A stretch of DNA of 64,000 nucleotides from positions 31,419 to 95,418 of the forward strand of contig JAHFQC010000007.1 in assembly GCA_023259375.1 (NCBI GenBank), in the 5' to 3' direction. The translations under genes were made by a program, and so were the position numbers. The stretch comes from Alphaproteobacteria bacterium (lineage in GTDB: Bacteria > Pseudomonadota > Alphaproteobacteria > Micropepsales > Micropepsaceae). The notes beneath the pieces were generated by a model, which did not search any database, was not told the origin of the DNA, and worked only from the letters and a program-made list of their open reading frames with translations. Within the stretch, counting starts at the first letter, position 1; each line of letters starts with the position of its first letter. Positions 23,573 to 33,854 of this stretch are shown piece after piece.

Positions 23573-24424
23573 CTACAGTACGTGGCTGAACGCCCGAGAA
23601 ATCCACGAGCCTTTGTCCTCTTCCGGCTTCAGATGCTTTTTCTGAAGCAGGTTGTAGGCGTCCTCGTACCAGGGCGAACCGGGATAGTTGTGGCCGAGGA
23701 TGGCGGCGGCGGTCTGGGCTTCGCGGGTCAGGCCGAGGGCGTAATAGGCCTCGGTCAGGCGTTCGAGAGCTTCGCCGATCTGGGTGGTCTTCTGGTACTG
23801 CTCGACTACGACGCGGAAGCGATTGATGGCGCCGATATAGTCGCCCTTGTAGAGATAGTAGCGGCCGACCTCCATCTGTTTGCCGGCGAGATGGTCCAGC
23901 GTCAGGTCGATCTTGAGGGTGGCGTCGCGGGCGTATTCGGTGTCGGGGAAACGCTGCACCACGTCCTGCAAAGCGACGAGCGCCTGCTCGGTGTTGGTCT
24001 GGTCACGCTCGACGTCGACGATCTGCTCATAGAGCGACACCGCCTTCAGATAGAAGGCATACGCCACTTCCTTCGAACCGGGATGCAGCGAGATGTAGTT
24101 GTCGGAGGCGGCCACCGCTTCGGTGTATTTGTTGGCCTGGTAGTAGCAATAGGCGCTCATCAGCGAGGCGCGGCGCGCCCACACCGAATAGGGATGCTGG
24201 CGCTCGACTTCGGCGAACTGCTTGGCGGCGTCGGCCCAATCGTTGTTGCGCAGCTTCTTCCAGGCGTCGGAATAGATCTGCTCGATCGGCCGTTCCTGAT
24301 AGTCGGCATCGCGCTGCTCGGTCTTGCCGGTCTGACGGTCGAGCCAAGCGCAGCCCGACAAGGACATGCCAACGCCGATGACGAGCACAGCGGCCAAACC
24401 GCGCGACAGAAGCTGCATGGACAA
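23573..24424 (-). CDS. bamD: Outer-membrane assembly lipoprotein BamD
   Basis: 283 residues. The lipoprotein signal peptide ends in LSGC, with the lipidated Cys at position 25. Five TPR-like repeats follow, beginning DAWKKLRNNDWADAAKQFAEVERQHPYS. BamD is the essential partner of BamA in folding outer-membrane proteins. It is preceded on the minus strand by lpxC and followed after a 89-base gap by recN. ATG at 24418 (two codons later) is an equally possible start. Confidence 0.95.
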   Translation of the reverse strand: MSMQLLSRGLAAVLVIGVGMSLSGCAWLDRQTGKTEQRDADYQERPIEQIYSDAWKKLRNNDWADAAKQFAEVERQHPYSVWARRASLMSAYCYYQANKYTEAVAASDNYISLHPGSKEVAYAFYLKAVSLYEQIVDVERDQTNTEQALVALQDVVQRFPDTEYARDATLKIDLTLDHLAGKQMEVGRYYLYKGDYIGAINRFRVVVEQYQKTTQIGEALERLTEAYYALGLTREAQTAAAILGHNYPGSPWYEDAYNLLQKKHLKPEEDKGSWISRAFSHVL

Positions 24425-24555
24425 GCGTTCCAGTTCAGACGCCCAGAAACGGGCATGCGGAACGCCTTATCGCATCCCGAACGACGCAAGGTCCAGAGGG
24501 CAAAACCGCCTTTGCATTAACCGGTTAGCTGGGCCAGGGGTTACGGCGTCGTAAT

Positions 24556-25410
24556 TTAAGCGGCCGCAACGAGCCGGTAATTGGCGGGATCGGAGAAAAC
24601 CGCCCGCAGCAGGGCGTTGTTGAGGGCGTGGCCCGACTTGACGCCTTCGAAGCGGGCGATCAGCGGCGCCCCCGCCAGACTGAGGTCGCCGACCGCATCG
24701 AGGATCTAGTGGCGGACGAATTCGTCGGGAAACCGCATGATGTCGGCGTTCAGCACCTTGTCGCCGTCGATCGCCAGGGTGTTGTGTAGCGAGGCGCCGT
24801 GGCCGCGGTCCATCTTTTTGAGCGCCTCGAGCTGGGCGATGTCGCCGAAGGTGCGAGCCGGGGCAATCTCATGCCGGAATGTCGCAGGCGACCAGTCAAA
24901 GGCGAACTGCTGGTGCCCGATCGCCGCTGAGGCGAAGGTAATCTCGAAGGTGAATTGCAGGCTGAGCGCCGGGACCAAAGCGGCGCGGGCGTCCTTGTGC
25001 GTCACTTCCACGCGGCGCAGGACCTTCAGCGCCTGAAGGGGAGTGTCGTGCTCCTGCACCCCGGCCGCATCCAACAGGTCGAGAAACGACAGGGCGTCGC
25101 CATCCAGCACCGGCGGCTCCGGCCCATCGACTTCGACCACCAGATCATCGATGCCGGCGCCCGCCACCGCGGCCATCAGATGCTCGACCACCGCCACGGA
25201 GGCCCGCCCGCTCTCAAGCGTGGTACCGAGGGTGGTTTCGGTCACCCGGTCATAGCGGGCCGGAACCTCGAGGCCGCCCAGATCCATGCGCCGGAACACC
25301 ACCCCGGAACCCGCCGTCGCCGGGGCCAGGATCATGCGGACCTGGGTGCCGGCGTGCAGGGCAATCCCTTCGCAGGCGACTTCCTTGGCAATGGTGCGTC
25401 TGAAGCTCAT
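24556..25410 (-). pseudogene. lpxC: lpxC (UDP-3-O-acyl-GlcNAc deacetylase) interrupted by an in-frame TAG
   Basis: LpxC performs the committed, zinc-dependent step of lipid A synthesis. The frame from ATG 25410 reads a normal LpxC, including the zinc-ligand block VVEHLMAA, up to DIMRFPDEFVRH, and then meets TAG (24706-24708). After the TAG the same frame continues [34 protein letters not shown] and DPANYRL to a TAA at 24556. In other LpxC proteins the residue at the TAG is lysine (RHKxLDAxGDL), so one A-to-T change (AAG to TAG) explains it. The stop removes the third zinc ligand (Asp of LDA) and the catalytic His of SGHALNN. The full frame would be a normal 284 residues. Possible causes are a base-call error, a real mutation or amber suppression. 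TAG terminates several other genes here, so reassignment is unlikely. Confidence 0.9.
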
Positions 25411-25573
25411 GGCGGGCACATACTCGTGACGGACGCTGGATCATACAGACGTCAGAACCGCCGTCATATCACGGATGATACCAAGATGTTTCTGCCAACC
25501 CGCACATCCGCGGCTTGCCAGGGTCCCCGCCGCTGCCTCTAATGCGGTGACGAACAGTCCGGGGGGACTTGCC

Positions 25574-26446
25574 GTGAGACAACACCGCGCCAAATGGCTT
25601 TGCGTCATTATCATGCTGATCGTCGTCGCGGCGACGGTGTACGGCACGTGGTTCTATCGCCTGGAACTGGAAGACCTCGGCCGCGCTGTTGGCCCTGCCG
25701 GGCAGGCACCGCAGATGTATCTTTGGGGCGCCGAGATCGCGGTGTGCATCGTCGTGTGGGCCCTGACCTACGGCGTTTGTGCCCTGATCCAGCGCAATAC
25801 GCGGGTCGGCTTCAATCTCCTGCCGGTTTTGCTCATGGCGGTGATTCTCGTGAATTTCGGGCCGCGCCTCGCCCGCCTGGCCGGGTTCGACAGCTTTGAC
25901 GATACGCGCTGGCAGACGCCGCGGATGCTGTCGAGCGACTACACCGCCGAAGTGGCTGCGAACGCCAACGCCTGCCAAGCTGAGTTGGACCAAGTCGGCT
26001 TTCCCAAATTCATGCGGCCGGTCAGCATCGGGTCGCCAAACGGTGTCGCGCGCGCCCGCGAAAAGCTGAAGCAGACCCAAGCCATCGAGCAGTCCTGCCA
26101 AGCGCGCGATGCGGCCGCGGCGGCCAAGTTCCGCACGACACTCGCGAGCCTCAATGCGACGGCGGAAGCCCGGCAAGCGGTCCTTGGCGCGCTCGCCGAC
26201 AGCGCCGAAAGCGATCGGGCCCGCCAGCGCCAGATCGATGCCGATCTGATTGCCGAATACACCCGCATGCTCGACGATCTCGCCGCCGCCAAATCCGGCT
26301 GGGGCGCCCGCGGCTTCGACATGGCGTTTTACGGTGACCGCGATGCCGCCCGCTTCCGGGCGCACGCCGCCGCGGTGTCGAAGCTGTCGAAGGAGCGCCA
26401 GGCGGTCATACAGCGGCTCAATTCCCGCGCTCCGCAGGCGGACTGA
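25574..26446 (+). CDS. Hypothetical membrane protein with a helical cytoplasmic or periplasmic tail
   Basis: 290 residues starting at GTG 25574, preceded by a strong GGGGGGA ribosome-binding site; the ATG at 25475 has none. There are three predicted membrane helices (about 9-28, 54-74 and 83-100), then a mostly helical Ala/Gln/Arg-rich region (about 150-290) with two cysteines (ACQAEL, SCQARD) and coiled-coil character (EKLKQTQAIEQSCQARDA). No family recognised. It lies between the disrupted lpxC and the GH13 gene, on the opposite strand from both. Confidence 0.6.
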   Translation: MRQHRAKWLCVIIMLIVVAATVYGTWFYRLELEDLGRAVGPAGQAPQMYLWGAEIAVCIVVWALTYGVCALIQRNTRVGFNLLPVLLMAVILVNFGPRLARLAGFDSFDDTRWQTPRMLSSDYTAEVAANANACQAELDQVGFPKFMRPVSIGSPNGVARAREKLKQTQAIEQSCQARDAAAAAKFRTTLASLNATAEARQAVLGALADSAESDRARQRQIDADLIAEYTRMLDDLAAAKSGWGARGFDMAFYGDRDAARFRAHAAAVSKLSKERQAVIQRLNSRAPQAD

Positions 26447-26599
26447 CAAGGTCTGGTCGAACGCCGCGCCGGTTCGCGCCGGGCACCCGCGGTATTCCGG
26501 CAACGGTGGTAGGAAAATGCCCTAGCCTGCGCAATTTCCCCGGCGATACTAACCCCACGCTAACGACCCCGCGGTCAATCTGGCGCGGTGGAGGCCAGC

Positions 26600-26794
26600 A
26601 TGTCCCAGGAACACGCGACCAGCATCGTTTGCACCGCAGCCGAGACCGAAGATTGGCTGGCGATGGAGCTCGAAGAGCGCAACGGCCGTCGCGGGGCCGC
26701 GGTGTCCTGGTCGGTCGCCCATGCCGGTCCGCTTCTGTCGGTCGCCTCGCTCGCCGTGATGGGCCTGATCCTAACCGCCCTAATCTTCGGTTAG
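26600..26794 (+). CDS. Small single-helix membrane protein
   Basis: 64 residues from ATG 26600, which has GGAGG five bases upstream. It has a hydrophilic acidic N-terminal half (AETEDWLAMELEERNGRRG) and a C-terminal membrane helix (about 46-63, PLLSVASLAVMGLILTALIFG). Unrecognised; too short for a confident function. It converges with the GH13 gene, leaving only 9 bases between the stops. Confidence 0.5.
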   Translation: MSQEHATSIVCTAAETEDWLAMELEERNGRRGAAVSWSVAHAGPLLSVASLAVMGLILTALIFG

Positions 26795-26803
26795 CGACCA
26801 CCT

Positions 26804-28084
26804 CTACTTTTGAATAATCTTGTAGTCGTACGGCTTGAGCGTCATCGGCTGACCCGTGACCTTGACCGCTTGCGGCTTGCCCGACAGGTTCGCAATCACC
26901 ATCACGCGCTGATGCGCGCCCGTCCGCGTGAAGGCGAAGACGTGCGCGTTGTGCGGATCGAGCACCTCCATCGCCGCGTTGTCGTTCGCCAGCGCCGGAC
27001 TGTCGTGCTTGAGAGTGAGAAGGCTGCGATAAAAGTCCGTCAGCGGATAATCTTTCCAGACAATCGGATCTTTTTCGAAAAACTTGAGCCGCTTGTCGAG
27101 CACGGATTCCTGGCCCGAATAAACCAGCGGCATGCCCGGCACCGTCGCCGCGATCACCGCATAGGGCTTGAACGCCTTGCCATAGAGTTCGGGGTCGGAG
27201 CCGGCCCAGGAATTCTCGTCGTGGTCGGAGGTGAATTCCATCCGGTACGATCCCGGCGGATAGGTCCTGGGCGTATGGGCGAAGAAGGCGCGCAACAGAT
27301 CGGCATCACCGGTTTTCGCCGACGCGACCAGGGTATGGTAGAAATCCCAGCCATAGGTCATGTCGAACGCGTCTTGCTGCAGCTCCGGCTTGTCGGACTC
27401 GGCCAGCATGAAGACCGGCTTGATCTTGTCGAGCTGCGCCCGTGCTTCGTTCCAGAAATCGACCGGCACATTGGTGGCGACATCCTCGCGGAAGCCGTCA
27501 ACATCGGCGGTTTTGATCCAGAACGCCATCGCGTCGATCATCGCCGCCCGCAGCGCCGGATTTTTGTAATCGAGACCGACGACGTCTTCCCACACCTGCT
27601 TGTCGGCGCCGGATCCGAACGTGACCGGACCGATCTTGCCGCTCTCGTCCTTCAGGTACCATTCGGGATGCTGTTTGACCCAGGGATTATCCCAGGCGGT
27701 GTGATTGGGCACCCAATCGAGAATGACCTTCATGCCGAGCCCATGCGCGCGGGCGACCAGCTTGCGAAGATCGTCCATGGTGCCGAACTCAGGATTGACC
27801 GCCTTGTAGTCGGCAACCGAATAGTAGCTGCCGAGCGGGCCTTTCCTGTGCTCCTTGCCGATGGGATAGATCGGCATCAGCCAGACGATATCGATGCCTA
27901 GCGTCTTCAGCCGCGGCAGATCTTTCGTCACCGCTGAGAGCGCACTGTCGGGCGAATACTGGCGCACATTCACTTCGTAGATGGTGGCGTTCTTCGACCA
28001 GCCGGGATGGACGACATCGGCGGAGGCGAACGGAGCCAGCGCGAAGACGAAAGCAGTTGCGAGCAGCAAACGGCGCTTCAACAT
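26804..28084 (-). CDS. Exported alpha-amylase family glycosidase (GH13)
   Basis: 426 residues with a Sec signal peptide (MLKRRLLLATAFVFALAPFASA). GH13 regions are visible: I DWVPNHT, II VDGFREDVA (the Asp after Arg-x is the nucleophile), III FMLAESDK (acid/base Glu), and IV FTSDHDENSW (transition-state Asp). A C-terminal beta domain ends the chain. The protein likely cleaves alpha-1,4-glucans or maltooligosaccharides in the periplasm. A GGGAGAGG site precedes the ATG at 28084. It lies 10 bases downstream of the GH97 gene, so the two form an operon for starch or dextrin breakdown. Confidence 0.9.
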   Translation of the reverse strand: MLKRRLLLATAFVFALAPFASADVVHPGWSKNATIYEVNVRQYSPDSALSAVTKDLPRLKTLGIDIVWLMPIYPIGKEHRKGPLGSYYSVADYKAVNPEFGTMDDLRKLVARAHGLGMKVILDWVPNHTAWDNPWVKQHPEWYLKDESGKIGPVTFGSGADKQVWEDVVGLDYKNPALRAAMIDAMAFWIKTADVDGFREDVATNVPVDFWNEARAQLDKIKPVFMLAESDKPELQQDAFDMTYGWDFYHTLVASAKTGDADLLRAFFAHTPRTYPPGSYRMEFTSDHDENSWAGSDPELYGKAFKPYAVIAATVPGMPLVYSGQESVLDKRLKFFEKDPIVWKDYPLTDFYRSLLTLKHDSPALANDNAAMEVLDPHNAHVFAFTRTGAHQRVMVIANLSGKPQAVKVTGQPMTLKPYDYKIIQK

Positions 28085-28094
28085 GTGCCTCTCC

Positions 28095-30116
28095 CTACTT
28101 CGCCACAAACCGGATCGCGGCACCGCCGCCGCGGGCGAGGTTCAGCGTCAGGGTTTCACCCGGCTTCACCGCACGCTTGGCAATATCGATCGCGTGCGGG
28201 TTGGTTTCCCAATCGGCATCCTTGGCATCGAGATAGGTTTCGGCGACCCAGCCATGCTTGTTGTCGAGGAAGTCGATCTTCACCGTGATGCTGCGCTTGG
28301 TGTTGTCGCCGACCGCGCCGAGATACCAGTTGTTGGAATTGCGATCCTTGCGCGCGATCACGGCATACTCGCCCGGCTCGCCCGCCAGCACCCGCGTATC
28401 CTGCCAATCGGTCGGCACCTCCTTGATGAACTGGAACGGCCCCGGATATTTCGCATAGTTCTCCGGCAGGTCGGCAACCATCTGCACCGGGCTGTAAAGC
28501 ACGATGTAATCGGCCAGCTGATGCGTGACCGTGTTCTGGATTTTCTGGCCGCCCTTGCCGGTGAGGCTCAACACACCCGGCGTGAAATCGAATGGACCGG
28601 CCAGCATGCGGGTGAAGACCAGCAAGGATTCATGGTTCGGCGGATTGGGCGGATTGCCCCAAGCATTGTATTCCTGGCCGCGGGCGCCTTCGCGCGACAC
28701 CCAGTTGGGATAGGTGCGGCGCAGACCGGTGTCCTTGATCGGCTCGTGATCGACAACGCCGATATGGTGCTGCGCCGCTTCCGTCACCACTTTCAAATGA
28801 TGCACGGCCGAGGCTTGGCTGTCGTGGTATTCGTAATAAGTTTTGCCGTCGGCACCTTTGACGCGCAGGCCACCGGCATCGGCGACATAGCCCGTCTTGA
28901 TCGAGTCGTAGCCGAGCCCGGCCAAGAGATCGAGCGCTGCGGGAAGCTGGGCTTCATAATTGTCGACTTTTCCGAACGTCTCGTGATGGCCGATGATCTT
29001 GACGCCCTTCGCCTTGGCATAGGCCGCCAGCGCCTTGATGTCGAAATCGGGATAAGCGCGCGTGTAGGATAGGTCGTGGCCGTTGGCGAACCAGTCGTCG
29101 TCCCAGGAATAATTCCAGCCTTCCACCAGCACTTCCTTGAAGCCGTTGGCGGCGGCGAAATCGATCATGCGCTTGGTGTTCGCGGTGGTGGCGCCGTGAT
29201 GCGGCCCCGAACCCCAGGTCTCGAGACCGAGATGCATGCCCCACCAGATGCCGGCGTATTTGTAGGGCTTGAACCACGACACATCGACCTTGGCGGGCTC
29301 GTTGAGGTTCAGTTCGAGGTGCGACATGTACAAACCGGGCGCGCTGTCGGCGATGATCAGCGTGCGCCACGGCGAGGGGAACGGCGCGGTGCGCAGCACC
29401 TTGGCGGCGTGTTGCGACGACGGCGACAGCACCGTCTTCAAGCGCTGACCATCGACCCGGCGCAACCACATGGCGGAATAATCGACCAGTGCCGCTTCGT
29501 GGAACGCGATGTAGAGCCCCTTGTCGGTCTTAATGGTGAGCGGCGTATGCGCCTGCGAAACCTGATCGAGCCGGGTGTGCTGGTAAAGCTGCTCGTAGCG
29601 GTTCCATTCGCCGCCGACTTCCCACCACGCTTCGGCCGGATCGGCGACCGCGAATTCGGTCAACTCCTCGCCGATATTGACGATCTTGAGTTGCGCCTGA
29701 TCGGGGAACTCGTAGCGGAAGCCGACGCCGTCATCATAGACGCGGAACACGATGTCGAGCTTGCGCGCGGGCGCGATCTTCTCTTTCAGATGGACACGAA
29801 GCTCGTTGTACTGATTGCGGATGAAGCGCCACTCGCCCCACGGCTGCTCCCAGGTGTCGTCGTGCGCACCGGTCTCGACACCATCAAACTTGAAATTGCG
29901 CTCCAGCTTGGGCTGATCGGTGAGGAGAAAACCGAGCCGCGAAGGCTCGATCACCGTCTTGCCGCCCCGCGTCACCGAATAGGTCGGACGCCCGTCGCCA
30001 TCGATCTGAACCTGCACCGCCAGCACTTTGCCGGGCGACGCGATCTCCGCCCCCGGATCGGCCTGCGCCGGAACCAAAGCCAACGCCAAGGCGAGCGCCG
30101 TCAGGATGCGTTTCAT
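28095..30116 (-). CDS. Glycoside hydrolase family 97 (alpha-glucosidase, SusB-like)
   Basis: 673 residues with a signal peptide (MKRILTALALALALVPAQA). The N-terminal beta-sandwich (about 25-280) is followed by a (beta/alpha)8 barrel with KYAGIWWGMHL, EVLVEGWNYSWDDDW and IIGHHETFGKVDNYE, then a C-terminal beta domain. The barrel segment YDSIKTGYV has Gly where retaining GH97 enzymes have the nucleophile Asp, which suggests the inverting, SusB-type alpha-glucosidase; this comparison is from memory. It releases glucose from malto-oligosaccharides in the periplasm and pairs with the GH13 gene directly downstream. Confidence 0.9.
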   Translation of the reverse strand: MKRILTALALALALVPAQADPGAEIASPGKVLAVQVQIDGDGRPTYSVTRGGKTVIEPSRLGFLLTDQPKLERNFKFDGVETGAHDDTWEQPWGEWRFIRNQYNELRVHLKEKIAPARKLDIVFRVYDDGVGFRYEFPDQAQLKIVNIGEELTEFAVADPAEAWWEVGGEWNRYEQLYQHTRLDQVSQAHTPLTIKTDKGLYIAFHEAALVDYSAMWLRRVDGQRLKTVLSPSSQHAAKVLRTAPFPSPWRTLIIADSAPGLYMSHLELNLNEPAKVDVSWFKPYKYAGIWWGMHLGLETWGSGPHHGATTANTKRMIDFAAANGFKEVLVEGWNYSWDDDWFANGHDLSYTRAYPDFDIKALAAYAKAKGVKIIGHHETFGKVDNYEAQLPAALDLLAGLGYDSIKTGYVADAGGLRVKGADGKTYYEYHDSQASAVHHLKVVTEAAQHHIGVVDHEPIKDTGLRRTYPNWVSREGARGQEYNAWGNPPNPPNHESLLVFTRMLAGPFDFTPGVLSLTGKGGQKIQNTVTHQLADYIVLYSPVQMVADLPENYAKYPGPFQFIKEVPTDWQDTRVLAGEPGEYAVIARKDRNSNNWYLGAVGDNTKRSITVKIDFLDNKHGWVAETYLDAKDADWETNPHAIDIAKRAVKPGETLTLNLARGGGAAIRFVAK

Positions 30117-30226
30117 CCAATCCTCCCGTATCTCGGGCCCGCGCGTTCGCGGTGCCGGTTTTGCGGGCGATTGTTACGCGGACGCAGGGCCTTGTGCGAG
30201 CCGGTGCATACGTATTCGCCTCTTTT

Positions 30227-30880
30227 TTAGCGCAACGCGGCGAGGCTTTGGCGCTGGCGGCCTGCGGCATCGAAATTGGAGGGTGCCAGCCAGCGTTCGA
30301 AGCCCGCTTTCACCGTCGGCCATTCGGTGCCGATCATCGCGAACCAGGCCGTGTCGCGGCCTTCCCCTTTGACGATCATGTGGGCGCGAAACAGCCCCTC
30401 ATAAACGAAGCCGAACCGTTCCGCCGCCTTCCTGGAGCGCAGATTGCGGGCGTCGCATTTCCATTCGTAACGGCGGTAGCCGAGGTCCTCGAAAACATGC
30501 CGCGCCAGGAGGTAATGCGCTTCGGTCGCCAGCGTCGAGCGTTGCGCCCACGGCGCCGTCACCACGAACCCGACTTCGAGCACCCGGTGCTCGGGCGCGA
30601 TGCGCATGAAGCTGGCGGTTCCGGCCGGACGGCCGCTCTTGTCCTCGAACAGGAATTGCAGCGTGGCGGGACGCGCCTGCCAATCCGCAAGTTGCGCAGC
30701 AAGCACGCCGGGATCGGATGGTGCCGCCGTCTGGAGGAACTGGTACGTGCGCTCGATATCGGGTCTGAGGGCCTCGAACAATGGCCCCGCATCGCTGGCG
30801 ACCACCAAGGGGCGGACGCGAACGCTCCGTCCTTCTAGCACCACCGGCTGCGGCACGCTTCCGGGCGTAAGGCTGGTCAT
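30227..30880 (-). CDS. GNAT-family N-acetyltransferase (RimJ/RimL type)
   Basis: 217 residues. The RimJ-like pattern is GRSVRVRPLVVASDAGPLFEAL near the start, the ending of strand 4 as VLEVGFVVTAPWAQRSTLATE (acetyl-CoA loop region), then HVFEDLGYRRYEWKCDARNL and KAAERFGFVYEGLFRAHM. Such proteins acetylate ribosomal N-termini or small molecules. It lies between ftsZ and the GH97 gene on the same strand, separated from ftsZ by a terminator. Confidence 0.88.
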   Translation of the reverse strand: MTSLTPGSVPQPVVLEGRSVRVRPLVVASDAGPLFEALRPDIERTYQFLQTAAPSDPGVLAAQLADWQARPATLQFLFEDKSGRPAGTASFMRIAPEHRVLEVGFVVTAPWAQRSTLATEAHYLLARHVFEDLGYRRYEWKCDARNLRSRKAAERFGFVYEGLFRAHMIVKGEGRDTAWFAMIGTEWPTVKAGFERWLAPSNFDAAGRQRQSLAALR

Positions 30881-30894
30881 CGGCGGCGTCCTAC

Positions 30895-30924
30895 GAAAAA
30901 GGGCGCGTCCCGAAGAACGCGCCC
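30895..30924 (-). terminator. Rho-independent terminator after ftsZ
   Basis: On the minus strand GGGCGCGT pairs with ACGCGCCC around a TTCTTCGGG-like loop (30901-30924), and a run of five T (30896-30900) follows. It lies 25 bases after the ftsZ stop and closes the 18-kb dcw transcript. Confidence 0.85.
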
Positions 30925-30948
30925 CTGTCTCAGTCTATGCGCAACGGC

Positions 30949-32502
<1,554 letters not shown>

Positions 32503-32573
32503 CTTTACTCTCCTTGGCTGGTCGCGCTTGCCGCCGCCATTAGCCCAGAGCGAATCACGCTCTTATCGTTGAA

Positions 32574-33854
32574 TCATCCGATGAGCCCTCCGGTCAACCG
32601 TGAGAGCCATCCTTTCGTTCCATTTTCTTCTCGTTGCAGTGCAAGTTCCGGATTCAAGACCTCCGGCGGCATCGTTGCGCCTGCCGTCAGCAGACCAATG
32701 GCCGTTGCGTAATCAGGTCCTGCCGAAGATGCGGGCATTCCGCTCTGCGGCCGCGGACGGCCGACGCGGACCTGCTTGTTCAAGACGCGGGCCGCAAGTT
32801 CGCGCGCGCCCGCAAGCTGACTCGCGCCACCTGTCAAGACCAAACGGCGTCCTGCGGCAACGTCGTAACCGGACTCGCGCAAATGCTTCTGCACTTCGCC
32901 GAACGTCTCTTCGAGCCGGGCCTGGATGATCCGCGTCAGCATCGAACGGGGAACGCGCAAGTCGCCTTCTTCGTTCTCTTCGCCCATTTGCGGCACCGAT
33001 ACGACGTCGGCACCGGATTCGAGATCGCCGAGCGCGGCGCCGTAGAGCACCTTGGCGCGTTCGGCCGCCGCCACCGGCGACGACAGCATGACCGCCAGAT
33101 CATTGGTCACCGCCTGGCCGCCGATCGGCACCACGTCGGCATGGACGAGATGGCCCTCGAGGAAGACCGCGATCGAGGTGCAGCCGCCGCCCATGTCGAG
33201 AATGGTGCAGCCGAGCTGTTTCTCGTCGTCGGTCAGGACCGACAGGCCCGAGGCGTAGGGCGCGAAGAGGGACGCTGCGACATTCAGGTGACAACGTTCG
33301 ACGGCGAGCCTGAGGTTGGCGAGCGCGGTCGGCTTTACCGCCACCGCATGCATCGAAACGCCGATGCGCTGGCCCACCATGCCGGACGGATCGCGCACGC
33401 CGAGCGACTCGTCGACCACATAGGAGGTCGGCATCGACTGGATCACGACATGGCCATCGAGCTGGCAGCGGGCGCGGCCCTCGGCCAAAAGCTGGCGCAG
33501 GATGTCATCGGTGACTTCGGCGCCATCAAGCGCCATCACCGCCCGCGCGGTGATCGAGGCCGGCGTACCGCAATTGACCGACAGCAGCACGTTCTGGATG
33601 CGCGCGTCGGCGATATTCTCGGCCGCGGCAACGCAGTCGCGGATCGATTCCTCGACCGCGGTCATCTCCATCACCGTTCCCGCCCTGAGGCCGCGGGTCT
33701 CGCGCAAGGCGGTACCCACCACCTTGATCTGCCCCGGCTCGCAGCGCGCGATCAGGCACACCGTTTTGGTCGAGCCGACGTCGAGGACCGCCACCAGGCC
33801 CGTGCGGTAGGCCGGCATGCCTTCACCGGCTCGCAATCGCACCGTTTCCCCCAT
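32574..33854 (-). CDS. ftsA: Cell-division protein FtsA
   Basis: 426 residues, actin-like ATPase that anchors FtsZ to the membrane. The phosphate loop VAVLDVGSTKTVCLIA opens the protein (about 22-37). The nucleotide motifs CTILDMGGGCTSIAVF (near 215) and VLTGGASQLAGARELAAR (near 350) are typical. The C-terminus GWLSRLTGGLIG is the amphipathic membrane-targeting helix. Its start overlaps the ftsQ stop codon, and ftsZ begins 71 bases further on. Confidence 0.97.
   Translation of the reverse strand: MGETVRLRAGEGMPAYRTGLVAVLDVGSTKTVCLIARCEPGQIKVVGTALRETRGLRAGTVMEMTAVEESIRDCVAAAENIADARIQNVLLSVNCGTPASITARAVMALDGAEVTDDILRQLLAEGRARCQLDGHVVIQSMPTSYVVDESLGVRDPSGMVGQRIGVSMHAVAVKPTALANLRLAVERCHLNVAASLFAPYASGLSVLTDDEKQLGCTILDMGGGCTSIAVFLEGHLVHADVVPIGGQAVTNDLAVMLSSPVAAAERAKVLYGAALGDLESGADVVSVPQMGEENEEGDLRVPRSMLTRIIQARLEETFGEVQKHLRESGYDVAAGRRLVLTGGASQLAGARELAARVLNKQVRVGRPRPQSGMPASSAGPDYATAIGLLTAGATMPPEVLNPELALQREENGTKGWLSRLTGGLIG

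Noticed and set aside
24706..24708. Pyrrolysine or programmed recoding of the lpxC TAG
   Set aside because: TAG terminates several normal genes here and no pyl genes are visible; a single base change is the simpler explanation.
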